A stretch of DNA of 64,000 nt from Triops longicaudatus (taxonomy: Eukaryota > Arthropoda > Branchiopoda > Notostraca > Triopsidae). The translations under genes were made by a program, and so were the position numbers. The notes beneath the pieces are model-generated. The model was not told where the DNA came from, did not search any database, and saw only the letters and a list, made by a program, of their open reading frames with translations. Position 1 is the first letter of the stretch; each line of letters opens with the position of its first letter. The DNA is taken from the NCBI GenBank assembly GCA_022885665.1, contig JAGQDJ010000608.1, forward strand, positions 124,001 to 188,000, read 5' to 3'. Below, piece by piece: positions 38,087 to 51,807 of this stretch.

Positions 38087-41000
38087 CTGTAATACACAAA
38101 AAAATGGACAAGTTTTCAACCCAATCTCATTTAACAACAACATATAAGTACCGTCCACCCTGGCACATAGTATAGGCTAATTCAAACGTCCTTGTTGGCG
38201 CTTGCTTGCTTCTGTACAATCGTGTTCGTTTTTATGAATTTCAAAAATGATAAAAATCTATGCAAAATAATTTGTCATGTTTGTTATTACGTTCAAATGA
38301 TTCGTTTAGGGCAGCTAAACGAATGTGACGCTTATACTCGATTCCACACAAAAGTTTACACAAGACTTTTTCTGGAAATGTCGTTTTTGAAAGGCAACAA
38401 GCTAAGCTTACTCACGTCTCTTGCTGAAAATAATAAAAATTACAATTTCTAAAAGTGGAAAGTTTTCTTCTGAAAAAGCGAGAACGAAAGGTCACATTTC
38501 CTCTAGTTTTGCTTGGTTTGATGACTGTGCTGCGATGATTAGCCAGAGTTATAAGGCTATGCTAAACTGGCGATTAACAGCGAGTTACTGTTTTTTTTCG
38601 ACGAAACATTTTGACTACGAAGTAGCTTTTCAGCTTTCCAAGTGACAACTAGAAGATATCTAAACACCGTTTTTCTTAACAGTGAAGACTGCTTGAAACT
38701 TATTCAGGAAATACTGTCTGAAAATCTTTGACCTGCGAAGACCTGCACGGGATTTTGCTTGAAGACAGTAATTTGTCAGGATTTTCCAAAGGTCGACAGT
38801 GTGTTAAGATGTTACGGAGGAAGGCTTACCGTCTGACATGTGTAACGGTGAGCGAGCATCGCTGGTTCCGACGACGTCGAGCTTTTCATCATCAGGATCG
38901 TGGGGATCATCTTGACTTGAATCTGGCGCTGGCGACACAGACAAGCAATGAGACAAATCAGCAGAGCCCGAGCCCGACCCTTTGCCTTCATCATGATGAC
39001 GTTGCGCTGCTAGCAAAGCTTGTCGCCTACAATATAAAAGAAAAAAATATTGGCCCATGATTCTCTCCGTTACGATGCCAAACAACACAACAGCCCTTTT
39101 CTCCTTAAACTAATAAATTGCATATATACACACAAATAAAATTTCCCCCGGCGAGACATTACGACTCCATAAGCCCCCGGTCACTCACGTCATTGATAGC
39201 AATTCCAGTGAAAAGGGGTGCCTACTCGCTTCCCTATATGTATGTGTAGCCGCACGGCGTCACCCAAAACTTCACAAGGCCGTAAGCTCACATTTTCATG
39301 ATTAACTCACGTTAATGAAAAACAGGCGATGCTTCGGACTAACGGAGCTTCAACAACTCCCCGGCCAAGCACAAAAAAAGTGTCAAAGGTCCGTTACGCT
39401 TTGGCGTGCCGAAGATTGGGAAAGGCGTCGTCAAGACGCCGCTGTTTCCGCATGAAACATATTTAGTTGCTTAACCTTTGCGGATGGGCACCGCTTATAA
39501 CCCATAATACACATACTTCCAACAGTTTACAACCCCACTTTTCAGTATCCATTGCCCTTCATTTCTCTTAAGTTCGTAAAGTGTCATACCAGGAAAATAA
39601 TAAATATTATGAAAAATCTTGAAGTTTCTTCCAGTCTTATTTTTACTAGTGCACTAAACTTTATAGGAATATTTCAAAAAGTTTTTTGGAATAGAAATAT
39701 AATTTACAAAAATATAAAGAATCACAAAAAATGCGGATTTATCTGAATTACTCTAGTGAACCTAGCTCGAACTGATGATAATATAATTAGAAGAACTTTG
39801 ACTCTCCTTGATATGCAGTCGCTGTTCGATGTAGAATCGCCAAGGATGTGCGACAACAACCATTACTTTTGCACTCTAGGACAAGGGTTTACTCAACGAA
39901 GCTTGCAAGTCTTACAGCTGTCATTCGTAACAGTGATACTGCGATTTTACGACTTACGAATCGCATGATCAAACGCATTTGCATTAAACTTCTTTTGTGC
40001 TTTCCTTTCGCGTTTCTATTACGAAAATAACTGGCTCTATAAACACTTGCAAGACTTACCGCCCACCTTCAAGCACTCTTCAAACTTTTTGCTCTTCTTT
40101 TTTTGTCGCTTTTTTACATCTGTTTGTTTAATTCTTCGCATGAATAACTTTCTTGCTGACGCTCTAGAAGGACATGTAAAGTGAGTCTTATAATGTCTAC
40201 TAAAAACGTAACAAGCTGACGACCAAGAGTGCCGACCGGCGACGACAGCAGACGCGGGTGGGGACTAATTAGGCTCGGATCACGTGACCAACTTCGCTTT
40301 CTCTCTTAAGTCTGCCTTCTCAACTCTGTTTCTGTGTCGGTATCAGCCCAACGAGGATATGTTGTGTCGCATGTGATGTTAACATAAGCAACACGAGTCT
40401 TGGGACAACACAACACTGTTAGTTGGGACTCAAGACTCAAGATGAGTTACTTTACAGATTAAAGCGTTGGGCCCTTTATCCGTCCCTCCCCAACCGAAAA
40501 GATGAGATGATTTAGGTTAGGCTTTCAACATACACACACACACACCCTTGGTGGGCTTCCTTTAACATGCTGTCGGAAACTTCGTGTCACTGGATGCCGC
40601 TTTTACTTTGCACTATGCTCAAGTAATTTGAAAAGAATGCCAAGATTTCAACTTACTTCTTCTCACGTTTCCCGGCGCCTGTGTCCCGGAAACCTTTGGC
40701 GAAAGGATTGTTGTCGATTTTCAGCTGAGTGATCTGAAGGTACACAACGTGAAAAATACCTTTAATACAAACTTCCAGTCGTTCACCACATGGTAATTTT
40801 TAAGCGCACAAAATAAAACAACAATAGTTCAATAAAATAAAATAAATGTTAAAATGAAGTAAAAATGATAAATAAAAATAAATATGCTCTAATCGAACAA
40901 AAATAAAAAGTGAAATTTACTTTTTCGTTCTGGTAGGCCGTTACTGCGATGAACTCCGTCTCCTTGAACACGTAAGTCCGGAAAGTGCTGTAGGGTAACT

Positions 41001-44000
41001 TGAGGATGTCGTTGGCTCGCACCAAATGGAACCTGGGCTGGTACTTGTGCATCGAGTTAAGTATCGTCTAGAAAAAAGGTACGAAAAACAGAAAAACATT
41101 ATTTTTTACTGCTAGCCTAAAGCATTCTTTTCTTCTCGCACTAATTAGCCTTCTTCTTCCAACTCTCTCACTTCCCCTACCCTTCTTAGCCTCCATCACT
41201 CCTCTTCATACGCACAAAAAACTGTCGCCAGCTAATACACACGAAATTAGCTCCTCTTCATCGACCAAACTCCTTCCCTTCTTTCAGCACAATTAACCGA
41301 GGCCAGTTTTCCACAAGAGGCCATAGTTAGATGCATGGATTTGCTGTGTTAGGATTCTAGCATTTCAGTCAAACGCTCACGCTTGTCCACTTGGAGAGGC
41401 GCTGGCATATCTATTAGCCATAGACACCCTTTCCGAAAAAGTCAGTACGCAGCAAAATTAATTAGCTCTCCACACCACCCCCTTCACGCTCAACAATACA
41501 GAAGGAAGAATGAGAGCGTGATCAGTTTGACACAATCCCTCACATGACTTCCTTTCGCTTGATTTGAGGACTTAGCCATGCACGGAGACCACGTACATTG
41601 GTAGTGAATAAAAAAAATATTTTATTCAACGCTAACGGCTAGTGGTGACAAAAAAAGAGCTGAAATGCGCTAAATTGTCGACAAAAAAGAGGGGTATTGA
41701 GTACGGATGTTAGTAACGCCACGGTAGGCCAAGCACTGTTCCACGGGTAATGTGTGAAGTAAGGACTAAGCAATTGTGACTCCATTGTCCTGTGGGAGTC
41801 CACGGTCCGCTTTTTTGTAGTGTGTGGGTGATGCGGTTGTTGGGTGATACGGAACGGACTGGCCAAATTCTCTTTTATGACAGCGTCTGGACGCCCTCGT
41901 CCTCTCAACATTTCAGTTCAGTACGTTCGTCACTCACGCCAAGCGTGCTACGGCCACGGTTAGCCAATTCAACTTTCCTCGCACGTAGGTTGTATTGTCC
42001 CCTTGCATCTTATGGCTGCAATCACACGGTCAGCTCCCAATTTCCCAATCATAGATCCAGTTCAGTGCACATTACCTTAGCCGCAACTACTCAAAAAAGC
42101 GCTTTCATCTTCTTTTTATATTTTTTATCTATCTTAAAGGTGAACAAAATAAAATAGGCAGAAATTACAGGATAAGAAATAAAAGAAGAAAAGCAAAAGT
42201 AGTGGGCAAAGAAGTAAAACTAGGCCGTTTAAATTACTTTAATCACCATGTCAATTTCCTGATTAGCTGTCTTATAGGCAAAAAGAACGAAAAGGAAATG
42301 GAAGAAAGGGCAAGTAAGGTGAATTAGCTGCTCCCCTATAAAGAAAAAAGTTGGTAGGCGTACTCTCTATACAAAAGTCCCCAGAGGCCTACAATAAACC
42401 CTTGGAACTTTACGCTATTACTACTACTTCAGGGCGTCCTCTTTTGCATGTTTGATAAAAAGGCTTTCGGAACCTTTGATGTCGCTTACCCACATCCGGT
42501 TGGGATTATTAACATTGGCAACCTATTGGGCCTTTCAGTATCCGCAGAAAATGGTCGTGGGGGCTTAATATACCGCGAATTTAGGGAAATTTTAATGGAC
42601 CTATACATACGGGGGGTTTGAAACGGAAGTTTTGATGTCCAATGCAGACCCAACAAGTCCTTGTGACATTCGTTTCAACCGACATTACTCTTGTAATGAA
42701 CCCAAAACTTCTTTGACCGAACCTTTTTAAATACTCCGTAAAGGCGCATTACTAAGAGACGCTTCAAACGAAATTCTTTGTTGCTTTGAACTCAGGCAAC
42801 GTGATTCGAAAATTCTTACACATAATTACCAATCTTTTTAAGGTACTTTTCAGACACGGCAAATTTAAGCAATAAACAATTTTGTTTTTGCGCGACCAAA
42901 AACTTCGAAACTTGGATACACAAGGGTGCTGTTGAATGGTGAGCTTCTGCAGCCTGTTCAGGTCGGATTTGAAGAAAGCTATTTGAGTTAAATCATATTT
43001 GGGATGGTCCAGTTAGCTTACATTATGCACAGAGAGTTTTTTTCGCCCGAAAAAAGCACTTAGCCATGCAAAATGCATGTACAGGGTTCTTTTTCTTTCA
43101 TTCAAAACTGCTAAGTTATTCAAGCACGGCTGCAGTTTACACGCTCGGTTGCTGCTGTACTCAAGTTTTTCCGTCGCGTTAACTTGTCTTTTTCTTCTTC
43201 CTTCTTCAAATTTAGGTATCTATTCTAGCGTGTACCAAGAGTTTGTAGCCGGAGGTCTAATTGCCACCCCTATGCTTATCGTTGCATCTCGGTATCTTTT
43301 AACCCCAGTTTCCCCTTTGCGTTTGTTCCCCATCTCGTATTCTGTTTCCATGCTGCAATTCCCCCACTACCTCCCCCTCTCTACCTCTTTTGGCACGCAA
43401 AAGTTTATGAAGTCAGTAATAACTTGTCATCGACGCCATACGCCATTAACCTCCAACAACCTCTTTCTCTTCCATGCATGGCTTAACAACTATATCTAAC
43501 ACCCTCAGCCTTATAGCAAAAGAAGAGAGAAGCAGACACAACAAATGCAACAACAAAAATGGGGCTGCACTTAGATCCATGTACTTCCACTCCTTATATC
43601 ATAGCCTGTAATACCAGGTTTGTGGTGTTGGTTGATCGGTCCACTGCCCTGTAACCGATATAGGAAGATTGAGAGGTTTGGTGGCTTGAAATGAAGGTGT
43701 GTTAAAAGTTTTACCTGAGCATTAGATATTACAGATTAAGGTGGGCTGGGAGAGTGGCGTAGTTGAGCAATTATTGGGTGTATATTGTCACGGTCATGTG
43801 CCAGCTTGTTGTAGCCCTATGGAGCTGTAAAACTGCAGATGACGGGATTGCGTGATAGGAGCTATGCCTCCCCCTCCTCCCATGTATTGTTAAGTTATAG
43901 TGTTCACTGTAGCCCTCCGACTTCAATTCAGGCCAACCAGCCCGAGTGCCCAGTATTCATCATTTCTCGGCATATATGGGATAGTACCACCAGCACAGTA

Positions 44001-47000
44001 GAATGTACAATGAATTAGCTGTTTCTTCCCAAACCAGGTAGCAAGAGTTACGGTTTTCGACAAATTCGTGACAAGACTCTCCAAGAAAAAAGCACGAACC
44101 CTTCCTTGAGATTTTCGAGCCTGATATCCACCTTTCCTAACACCCACACATTTATTATCTAAAAATGTTTTCTACTGCAGCTGTGTTGACGGTCGCTTAT
44201 TAGTGTTAATAACACTTAATTGGACTAGGAACCTCATTCAAGTGCACTGGCACGTCTCATTTAAACCCAAAGAAAGAAACGAAGATACAAAAGACCACGC
44301 TTGGACAAAACGCCGACACACCTCGGGGCTTTTTTCCAACTCTGTTTTTTATGGCAGAATTTAAAGCGCGATAACCATCTTTGTTTTGCTTATCTAATAA
44401 CAATGATTCTCACAACGCTCTTCCACATATAAGTAGAGAATTTGTGCGAGATTTCACATGTGTAACTAATTTGGGTGTTGGTGGATACACCATATGGCAT
44501 ATGGAACGCTCGCGAGTTATATATCATCTATTTATCGTTGTTTGAAAATGAAGCATATCGTGTATGTAAAGTAAGTGTGGGGTTCCTCTCTAGGCTACAC
44601 CTTGAGAAAGTCTCGCCAAAAGGAATGGTGGAACGTATCTCTATACACAAGACTGGTGAATTACGATCCGCACCTCAGGCTGCTGTCAGGCGCCCATCAG
44701 GCAAAAACAAATAGCCAGAATGGATGGCCATTTCCAGGACGACCTTAACCAGCAACCAGCAGCACCAGCAGCAGAGCCCAACAAACCTGTATATAACCGT
44801 ACCCAGCGCGAAAAAGAGGGAAAAACCGAGGCTTCTCAACAACCTGCTGGCATCTCGGGGACTTGTGTGCCTCCTTTTGGCTCCGCAAGAAAGGGAAAAA
44901 GGTCTTGGGAGAATTGAAACCCTGCACTTTCCTAAGTAAACGGCCATTAGCAGCTTCGTGTTGTTCTGCTACCCAACTTCTCAATCAATACCTCACGCTG
45001 CTACTGTGAAACGTTGTCTTTGGCTCCTTTGCCATTTCAGCTGTAACCACTTCCCATTAAAACTTCACTACAAACGCGCAACAATGAAAACGCATTAGAC
45101 TAACGCACAAAAAGTCTAGAACTGAAATTCCCCTTTTTTTAACTAACAAAAAACAGTATTGGAAATACTCTGCATTATAAGAAAAAGGGGGATATGGGGG
45201 GGAATCTGCTGGAGGCTAGTCCCCGCCTCCTATTGGCTTGTAAAGGGTCGCTGGGAACAATTTTGACATTTCCACGCTCTCAATTAAGTATATCCTTGTA
45301 TACCTTTATCCCGTTAGCAATCAATGATTAGCTGGACCTGGCATTTAAGGACGTGAGTTATTGCGGCTCGCAACCTGAGCCTGAAATTTAGCCATTTTCC
45401 ATGCGCCATTTTACAAATTTCCCTCCCTTAAGCCAGTACTCGTTGCACAGCCAAGAGCCCAGGAGCAAATCGTGTCTCAGGTAATCTATGCATCGAGTAA
45501 TGTACTGTACACGTACCTATATATCCCCAAAGTATTTCTACATTTCGCTTCACAGTTTTTTCCTTGCTTTTCTCTGTGGGTCCCTTTAACCTTTTGCAGT
45601 GGGAAAAGGCTGTCTTATTTACACCGTTTGACGTGTGAGCAACTCCCTTCTATATTTCAACACTTCGTATTCAAAATTAGTAAGAATTTAAAATAGTTTT
45701 TGTTTCTTCACGTTTTTTAACATGTTGGCATAAGGGCGTTATGGGTGTAATCTACATAAGACCTTGTCAACAATAAAAATCCACCCACGCTGCGGTTCAA
45801 TAATAGGCACTGTGGGCTTTCCAAGCTGGTTTGTTTCTCGCCATGGCTTGTGACGTTTTCGATCAAGTAAGTGTTGCATTTTCTACACCGAGCTTATTTC
45901 CACCGCAAGTTTCAAGCAACAAAGAATAGATAAAAAGGAAAATATTTTCATTCCATATGCATGAACTTGGCACCTTGGGTATCAAAACTAGCATACCATC
46001 AGACACCATGGACTTCAAGGTAACCAGCAAGGGGGCTTCTCAATGTAATCAACAGCTTCTTCTCATTAACACCTCGTCGTGTTGGCAACAAGATGGAGAA
46101 GAGTTCATAAATGAGGGCTCACTTTTTTGTTTATCTAACTCCACCTTTTTCGTTATAAACATGCTGCAAAAAATAGTTGTTTCTCAGAGCCTGAATTTCA
46201 CTCTCCATAATTTTTGGCATTGACTCACCAAATAGGATGGTGTGTGAAACAGAAATTATTTGCTTTAAAATTCTTAGGAGGGGGGTTGCATCGTCGTAAG
46301 AAAGAATGAAGAAAAAGTCAACTTTGGCTTGCATACTGCTCAAGAAAAAAAGATGGTGTTCTCAACTTGAACGAGGTGGGCGGAGTCGTCTGGCGCCAGG
46401 GACTAAGCGGAGGACGGGCATATAGGTGAAAGACGAGGTGGAAACACCGGACTTTTCCAAAAGTGGGGTGTATACAATGCATACACAGAGGCTCTCCTTC
46501 CCCTCATTTTTTTTGTTTTTACCTGGGACAAACCTTTTCCTCGTATACACAAGTATGGGGAGTCGACGGGCCCCAAAAGCTGCTCTTACCCTTTTGGGGT
46601 CTGCCACTGACCAGTCCCCCAGCTGATCGTATACAGTTCTTTGATTGAATTGAGGGGGTGAAGACATTATACCCTTAACTCCTTAACCTCCTGTGGAGTT
46701 GTGTTTGACTTGCAAACACATTCCCTTTTTATTAGCTCTCCACTAACCCCCGTTTCTCCCTATCGCTTGCCCCGTGCCTTTTGTTTTTCCATAGAAAAAT
46801 TTGTACAAATTTTTAAAAACATTTCAGACCCAGTTAAGTCAATCCCATGCTAGCCATCAACGCCACAAATCTTGGCTCCTAACCCCCCTCCTTCTCTTCC
46901 AAAAGAAAAAGGAAAAAACTTACAAGTCTGCAGTTTTTGGGACTAGGAATTAACGCTCGTACGTCTATAAGGTATATTCAAATGAGGCCTGTCAGTAGAC

Positions 47001-50000
47001 GTACGTCGTGGGAAAGAGGTGGTCAAGTTGCACCTCCTAACACGTAGTTGTTGTAGCCTTCTCAACAATTCCCACCCTTTCATAACAACTAATGTTAGCC
47101 CTGGTGTTGTATAGGTGAGGCACGTTTCTTGTGGGAGAGCTTGTCGACGCTGTTGCCTCGATGTGCTATAATCACAGTTAACTAAACAGACGAACTTGCG
47201 CGCCACAAGAATGAAAATCCTCGTCTTTTGCCTTTGACTGTACAGAAAAGTGTTCTTCCCTTGTGAATGCTACACACTGCAGGTTATGTGCAGAAGCAGT
47301 GCAAGGCCGTGAAACGTATGTCCTGGTCGCGCCCCTACCATTATCTATGCCTTGTCTTGCATAGCCAATGAGCACCAGAATAAGCCGACACGTTTTTCAC
47401 ATTATATATTTTCTCCTCGCTTTCAAATTCAATAATAGTTTGTTTTGATAAAGCACCTTGCTATATCATTCTCTTCGTGTCTTTCTCATTCGTATATTGT
47501 TCTCAAAAAAGGAGAAAACAATATCAAGAAAAAAAATAGACAAAAAGAGGAAAAATTCCTCGCGAAAGTTTCCACCTGACATTCAACCCGAGTTGAAACG
47601 AAACGGAAACCATCATTCTTAAAAACCGCCTGTTAGGGCGGGTATCTTACTGCCTACTGAGCTGGGCACCACTGTCTCCTTTTTTTCCCCTCCCGAGTGC
47701 TGTTCTGGTTGAAGGTAAATGACGTATACTGAAATGTCTGGCTAAGCGTCTAGGTAAGAAGGTGCCATTCATAGATTACGTCTCGAGACAAGATGAAGAA
47801 TTTTCTTTCTTCGGGTGCATCGTTTGCATAGGCGCCCTCGTTACGATCGTTAGCATCTCGTCCCCTTTTGGCCCCTGCTATCCTAACCCCGTGGTTTTGC
47901 CCCTCCTCAACACCGCCTTTCCCGTCATTACCTAGATGCTTGATTCATGAGCTGCGCCTTAAGCTAGCCAACGCAGAGCTCCGCAAAAAGAAAAAACTCG
48001 CAAAGAAATTCAGTCAACTTTTTTCGGAGGATGGGGACCCCCCTTCTTATCTTAACGTTGTCAAACTACTGTACAGTACGTAACCATAAAAGCGGAATAA
48101 CAGACTGCTCCCGTTTTCCAATGAGCGACGATCAGCTAAGCGACCATTTCACTCTTTCATATCCGTTACTTGCAGAGCCGGGCAGCTAAAAAACCTTCCA
48201 ATAACCCAGTGCAAACTTAGCCCATGTCTTCAGCAACAGCTTGCACACATATACCGTAGAGTTTACATAACATAGAGCAACGCTGCATTTGGGCCCCGTA
48301 AAACATGGGGAAATTACCCAAAGTGGGTTATAAACTGAAATTTTCTTCTCTAACTAGATATCGGAGTTCACTTATGTCCAGTAGAACAGGATATTCAGGT
48401 ATACTATATTTGGGTAATAGAATAAAAATAGTTTAAGAAGTAGTAAATGTGACTCCTATCTAGACTTGATTGAAGTAATGTCAGACATCATTTTTAAAAA
48501 AATCTGACTCAGTCATTCACTCATATAAGTGATGGCTATGCAACAGCCAATTGAGATGACGCCACCCACACAGCTTCAAATGACGCTACGATAACTGAGC
48601 TCAACGACGCTTCGTAACCGTGGGGCTTAAGACAGTGCACAGGTACTGCTTAAGTTAATTTGTTGGGGTATTAATAACGGGTATGAAGACGTTTGTTTTC
48701 AGATGATGGGGTCGTTTTCTCGCCCCCTTATTTCCTTCTTATCAACCCGATCATCGCCAACTGGGAGGTCTTATTCCCATCCGCTTATGATGTCACGACA
48801 AGAACCACGAATTGGGTTTCGCTGGAAAGCCCTCCCTACACACTTACATACACCACGAAGTTTGTGGTAATAGGATTGTTTACATAACAGAAAGCACTGA
48901 TTTGGACAGCTTCTGTCCTAATTCTCGTGTGTGTATGTCTACTCACAGCCAGGCGGCATATGTGTGACCGAGGAAAACTCGGCAGTGGTAAGCTTCTGCG
49001 TCAAGTGCTTGGGCAAAAGGGGCGATTCATCGGAGCTGAACGTGTCATGACTTGGCATTGATCTTCGTTTTCGCGTCACATGCGAACAGAGAAAAAAGCA
49101 CGCCGGTTTTCAGGTTCAATATTGAATTTGCCCCATGTAGAGGTCTGCTAGGTTTCTTTCAGCCACCGAACACTCAAGTTGTTGACCAAAGCTGCCTGCT
49201 CGAAGGAAAAACAGCCTAAAAGGGAAGAAGACGCCTAGCCTTCCTGGGAAGCGCGGGATGCGTGCTGGTCACCTTGTGTATGATCAAGGGACTTAAGCCA
49301 GCTAGCGGTTTTTGTATACATATATCAGTGTATGTGTATCCTCCCTGATAGCCGCTTGAACCAAAAGCCTTGGTTTTTCGATTGAAGGATGGGTGCTAAA
49401 AGCCAGGGCGCCTGTCTGTCGCACGATTGTAGAACTGACCTGGCTTATTGCAAAAAGTTTATGCTAACCCGCGTGCCAAGGGTCATCTTGGGTCGCGCGT
49501 TTCGACCCCGCCCCCCACCCTACCCTTCCAGGAGAATATGTCCCTGGACTCTCCCAAAAGCTCGATAGCCCACGCCAAAACTTGTATAAAGCCAAGTCAA
49601 AAGTGCGGCGCCATGGCCTGGCGCCCCTTGATTAGTCATTTAATTGGTAAAGGGGAGTTTGAACAAATATTTGGCGCTCTTTCCTTGTTCAACTAGCGCG
49701 GTGGTCCTCGTCGGATCGTCTTGTGTCTTGTCTAGTACTTTGTCCCACTTTACCACCGAAAAAATGAGGACTTTCGGGACTTTTACATTGTCTTAAGAGC
49801 TTTTTTGTATGGCTCTTTACTTACTGCAAACACTTTGGTCAACGTGGCCAACAATGCATGGCCAACTTTCCGAATGACAAGATCGAAATTAAGAAAACTC
49901 AGGTGCAAAATACCGGCGGCTTTCCAACTCCCCAAAGGTGATACCTTGAGATGGAGTTGTCAGATTTTACGAGACTTAAAACGCGTAGGACATTTTTAGC

Positions 50001-51764
50001 CTTCATTACGTGGTCCTGGTAGCAGCTAACAATCGCAAAAGAACACGCCAGAGCCCTAAAGAATGAAAAACGTCGCTAACACACCAAAACCCGTTCCATT
50101 TCCAACGTTCAACGAATTTCGTACGCTTAGTTGCGTCCCGGAGCAACGCTAACTCTCTTTTTACGTACACACCTACACTTGACAACTGACACAAAAACGT
50201 TGTTCGAAAATTTACGAATTTGAATGGCCTTTTCAACTGCTGCAAATTAGTACAATGTAAATGGAACGAAAGGTTTGCAGCAGGAAGCAAGAAAATAAGA
50301 TGTTATCCTATCCTAAGCAAAACGTTGCCCATGTGTGGATATACGTGTGTGTTAGCTGTCGGTAGTCGGAGGGGTAACAGCCCAAGCAAACGTTTGCTCC
50401 ACGGTGTGCTAACAAACGCTTTGTGGACAAGTTTCTTGTTGGCACACACTCAAGACTCTCCGTTCCCACTTACCGAGCCTTAGCGGATCTTCATTTGGTT
50501 TAACCCGCGTCCGCCTAACGCTTGATTCAAACAAATTCGGAATCTGATCAAATCGTCGAGTAATCGACTGGCATGTGTTTTTTGTTTTATTTCAATCTCT
50601 TGTGTAGGTAAAGAGAAAGTGCACAAGAACAAAATTGCTGAAAGTGAATGAGGCTTTTGCAGAAGAAAACGGGACACGTTCATGCAAGTTTCCAGGTTCG
50701 CTGTCCCAAAACTTTTTACACTGTCATAAACACCCAACAACGAAATTGTAGATTGATACACACGCACAGGCAATCTGTGCGTTAAACTCGCAGTCGGCAC
50801 AAGTCTACGCGTGAATTTGGGTGGATAAAATCTGTGCCTTCATTTTCGTTGTTTTTCTGGGCCTTGTCTTTCATTCAAGCTTTTCAGAAGAAGTGGATTC
50901 AAACTTTTGAGACACTTAACGGAAAAGACTCGTCATGAGACTATTCAAAATATAAAGAATTGACGTGATTATGGCTGCCAACACACCTTTATTTTTTTCG
51001 TGAAAAGCCATAGCAAATGTAATTTATATAAGTTATAGCCAAAATTGATATACAGACTCATCACTGGACTATTAAAGAAAACAGGAATGATGTGACTGTG
51101 ACTACTGGAACAATATTTAAGTTTTTCTTTCCATTGTCCTTTCGATTGAAAAACTAATATGAGCGCTAAAATAGTTATTATGTAGAGTTAAAAGAGTCGC
51201 ATTATTTAAAATATTCAAATCAATAGTTTAAATGACTAAACATTTGGAAAAAAAATTCGTAGTAGGTTAAGGTTTACTACAACAAAAGGAAAATCTTTTA
51301 TAATCGACTTAGGGATACTTTCTTCTTAAATCGGGGGCTTTAATTCTGACGGCTAAGCCCAAGATTCGCGTATGCGGCTCGGACGCCTTGAGGTGGGGGG
51401 AGTGTATCTTTTTCACGTGTTTTGAGTAGCAAGATGATGATCATATACACACACATCTAACAAGGTTCCACTTACAAGATCCATCCTCAAGACCCTGTTT
51501 TCTCTCCTCCTTCGGCAAGCCCTGAGCCATTAGCTGTTCCACGCCTAACGAGGGAAGCGAGGAGGTCTCAATTGTTGAACTTGAAGCCGTAATGACATGG
51601 TGCCGAGGCACTCCATTCATCATGGCGTCATCATGCACCCTCCTTTTCTGCCCCCCTCCCCCCAAAACTTTTTGGGAAGCTCAGCCCAACTTCCAGCACT
51701 GTACTTGTACCGTAGTAACGTTCTGGTCGATCAAGATATTTCCTTGGAACTTGTTTGAACTCGT

Positions 51765-51807
<43 letters not shown>

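Noticed and set aside
44720..44917. 66-codon ATG-started frame rich in Gln, Pro and Ala, antisense in intron 3
   Set aside because: Composition comes from a CAG-rich stretch; no splice or promoter support and no homology recognised.
47868..48083. Short frame with a lysine-rich helix-like segment (LRLKLANAELRKKKKLAKKF)
   Set aside because: Amphipathic-looking but only about 70 codons, no acceptor or donor that makes it an exon of a known gene, and it is antisense to Tbx2/3.
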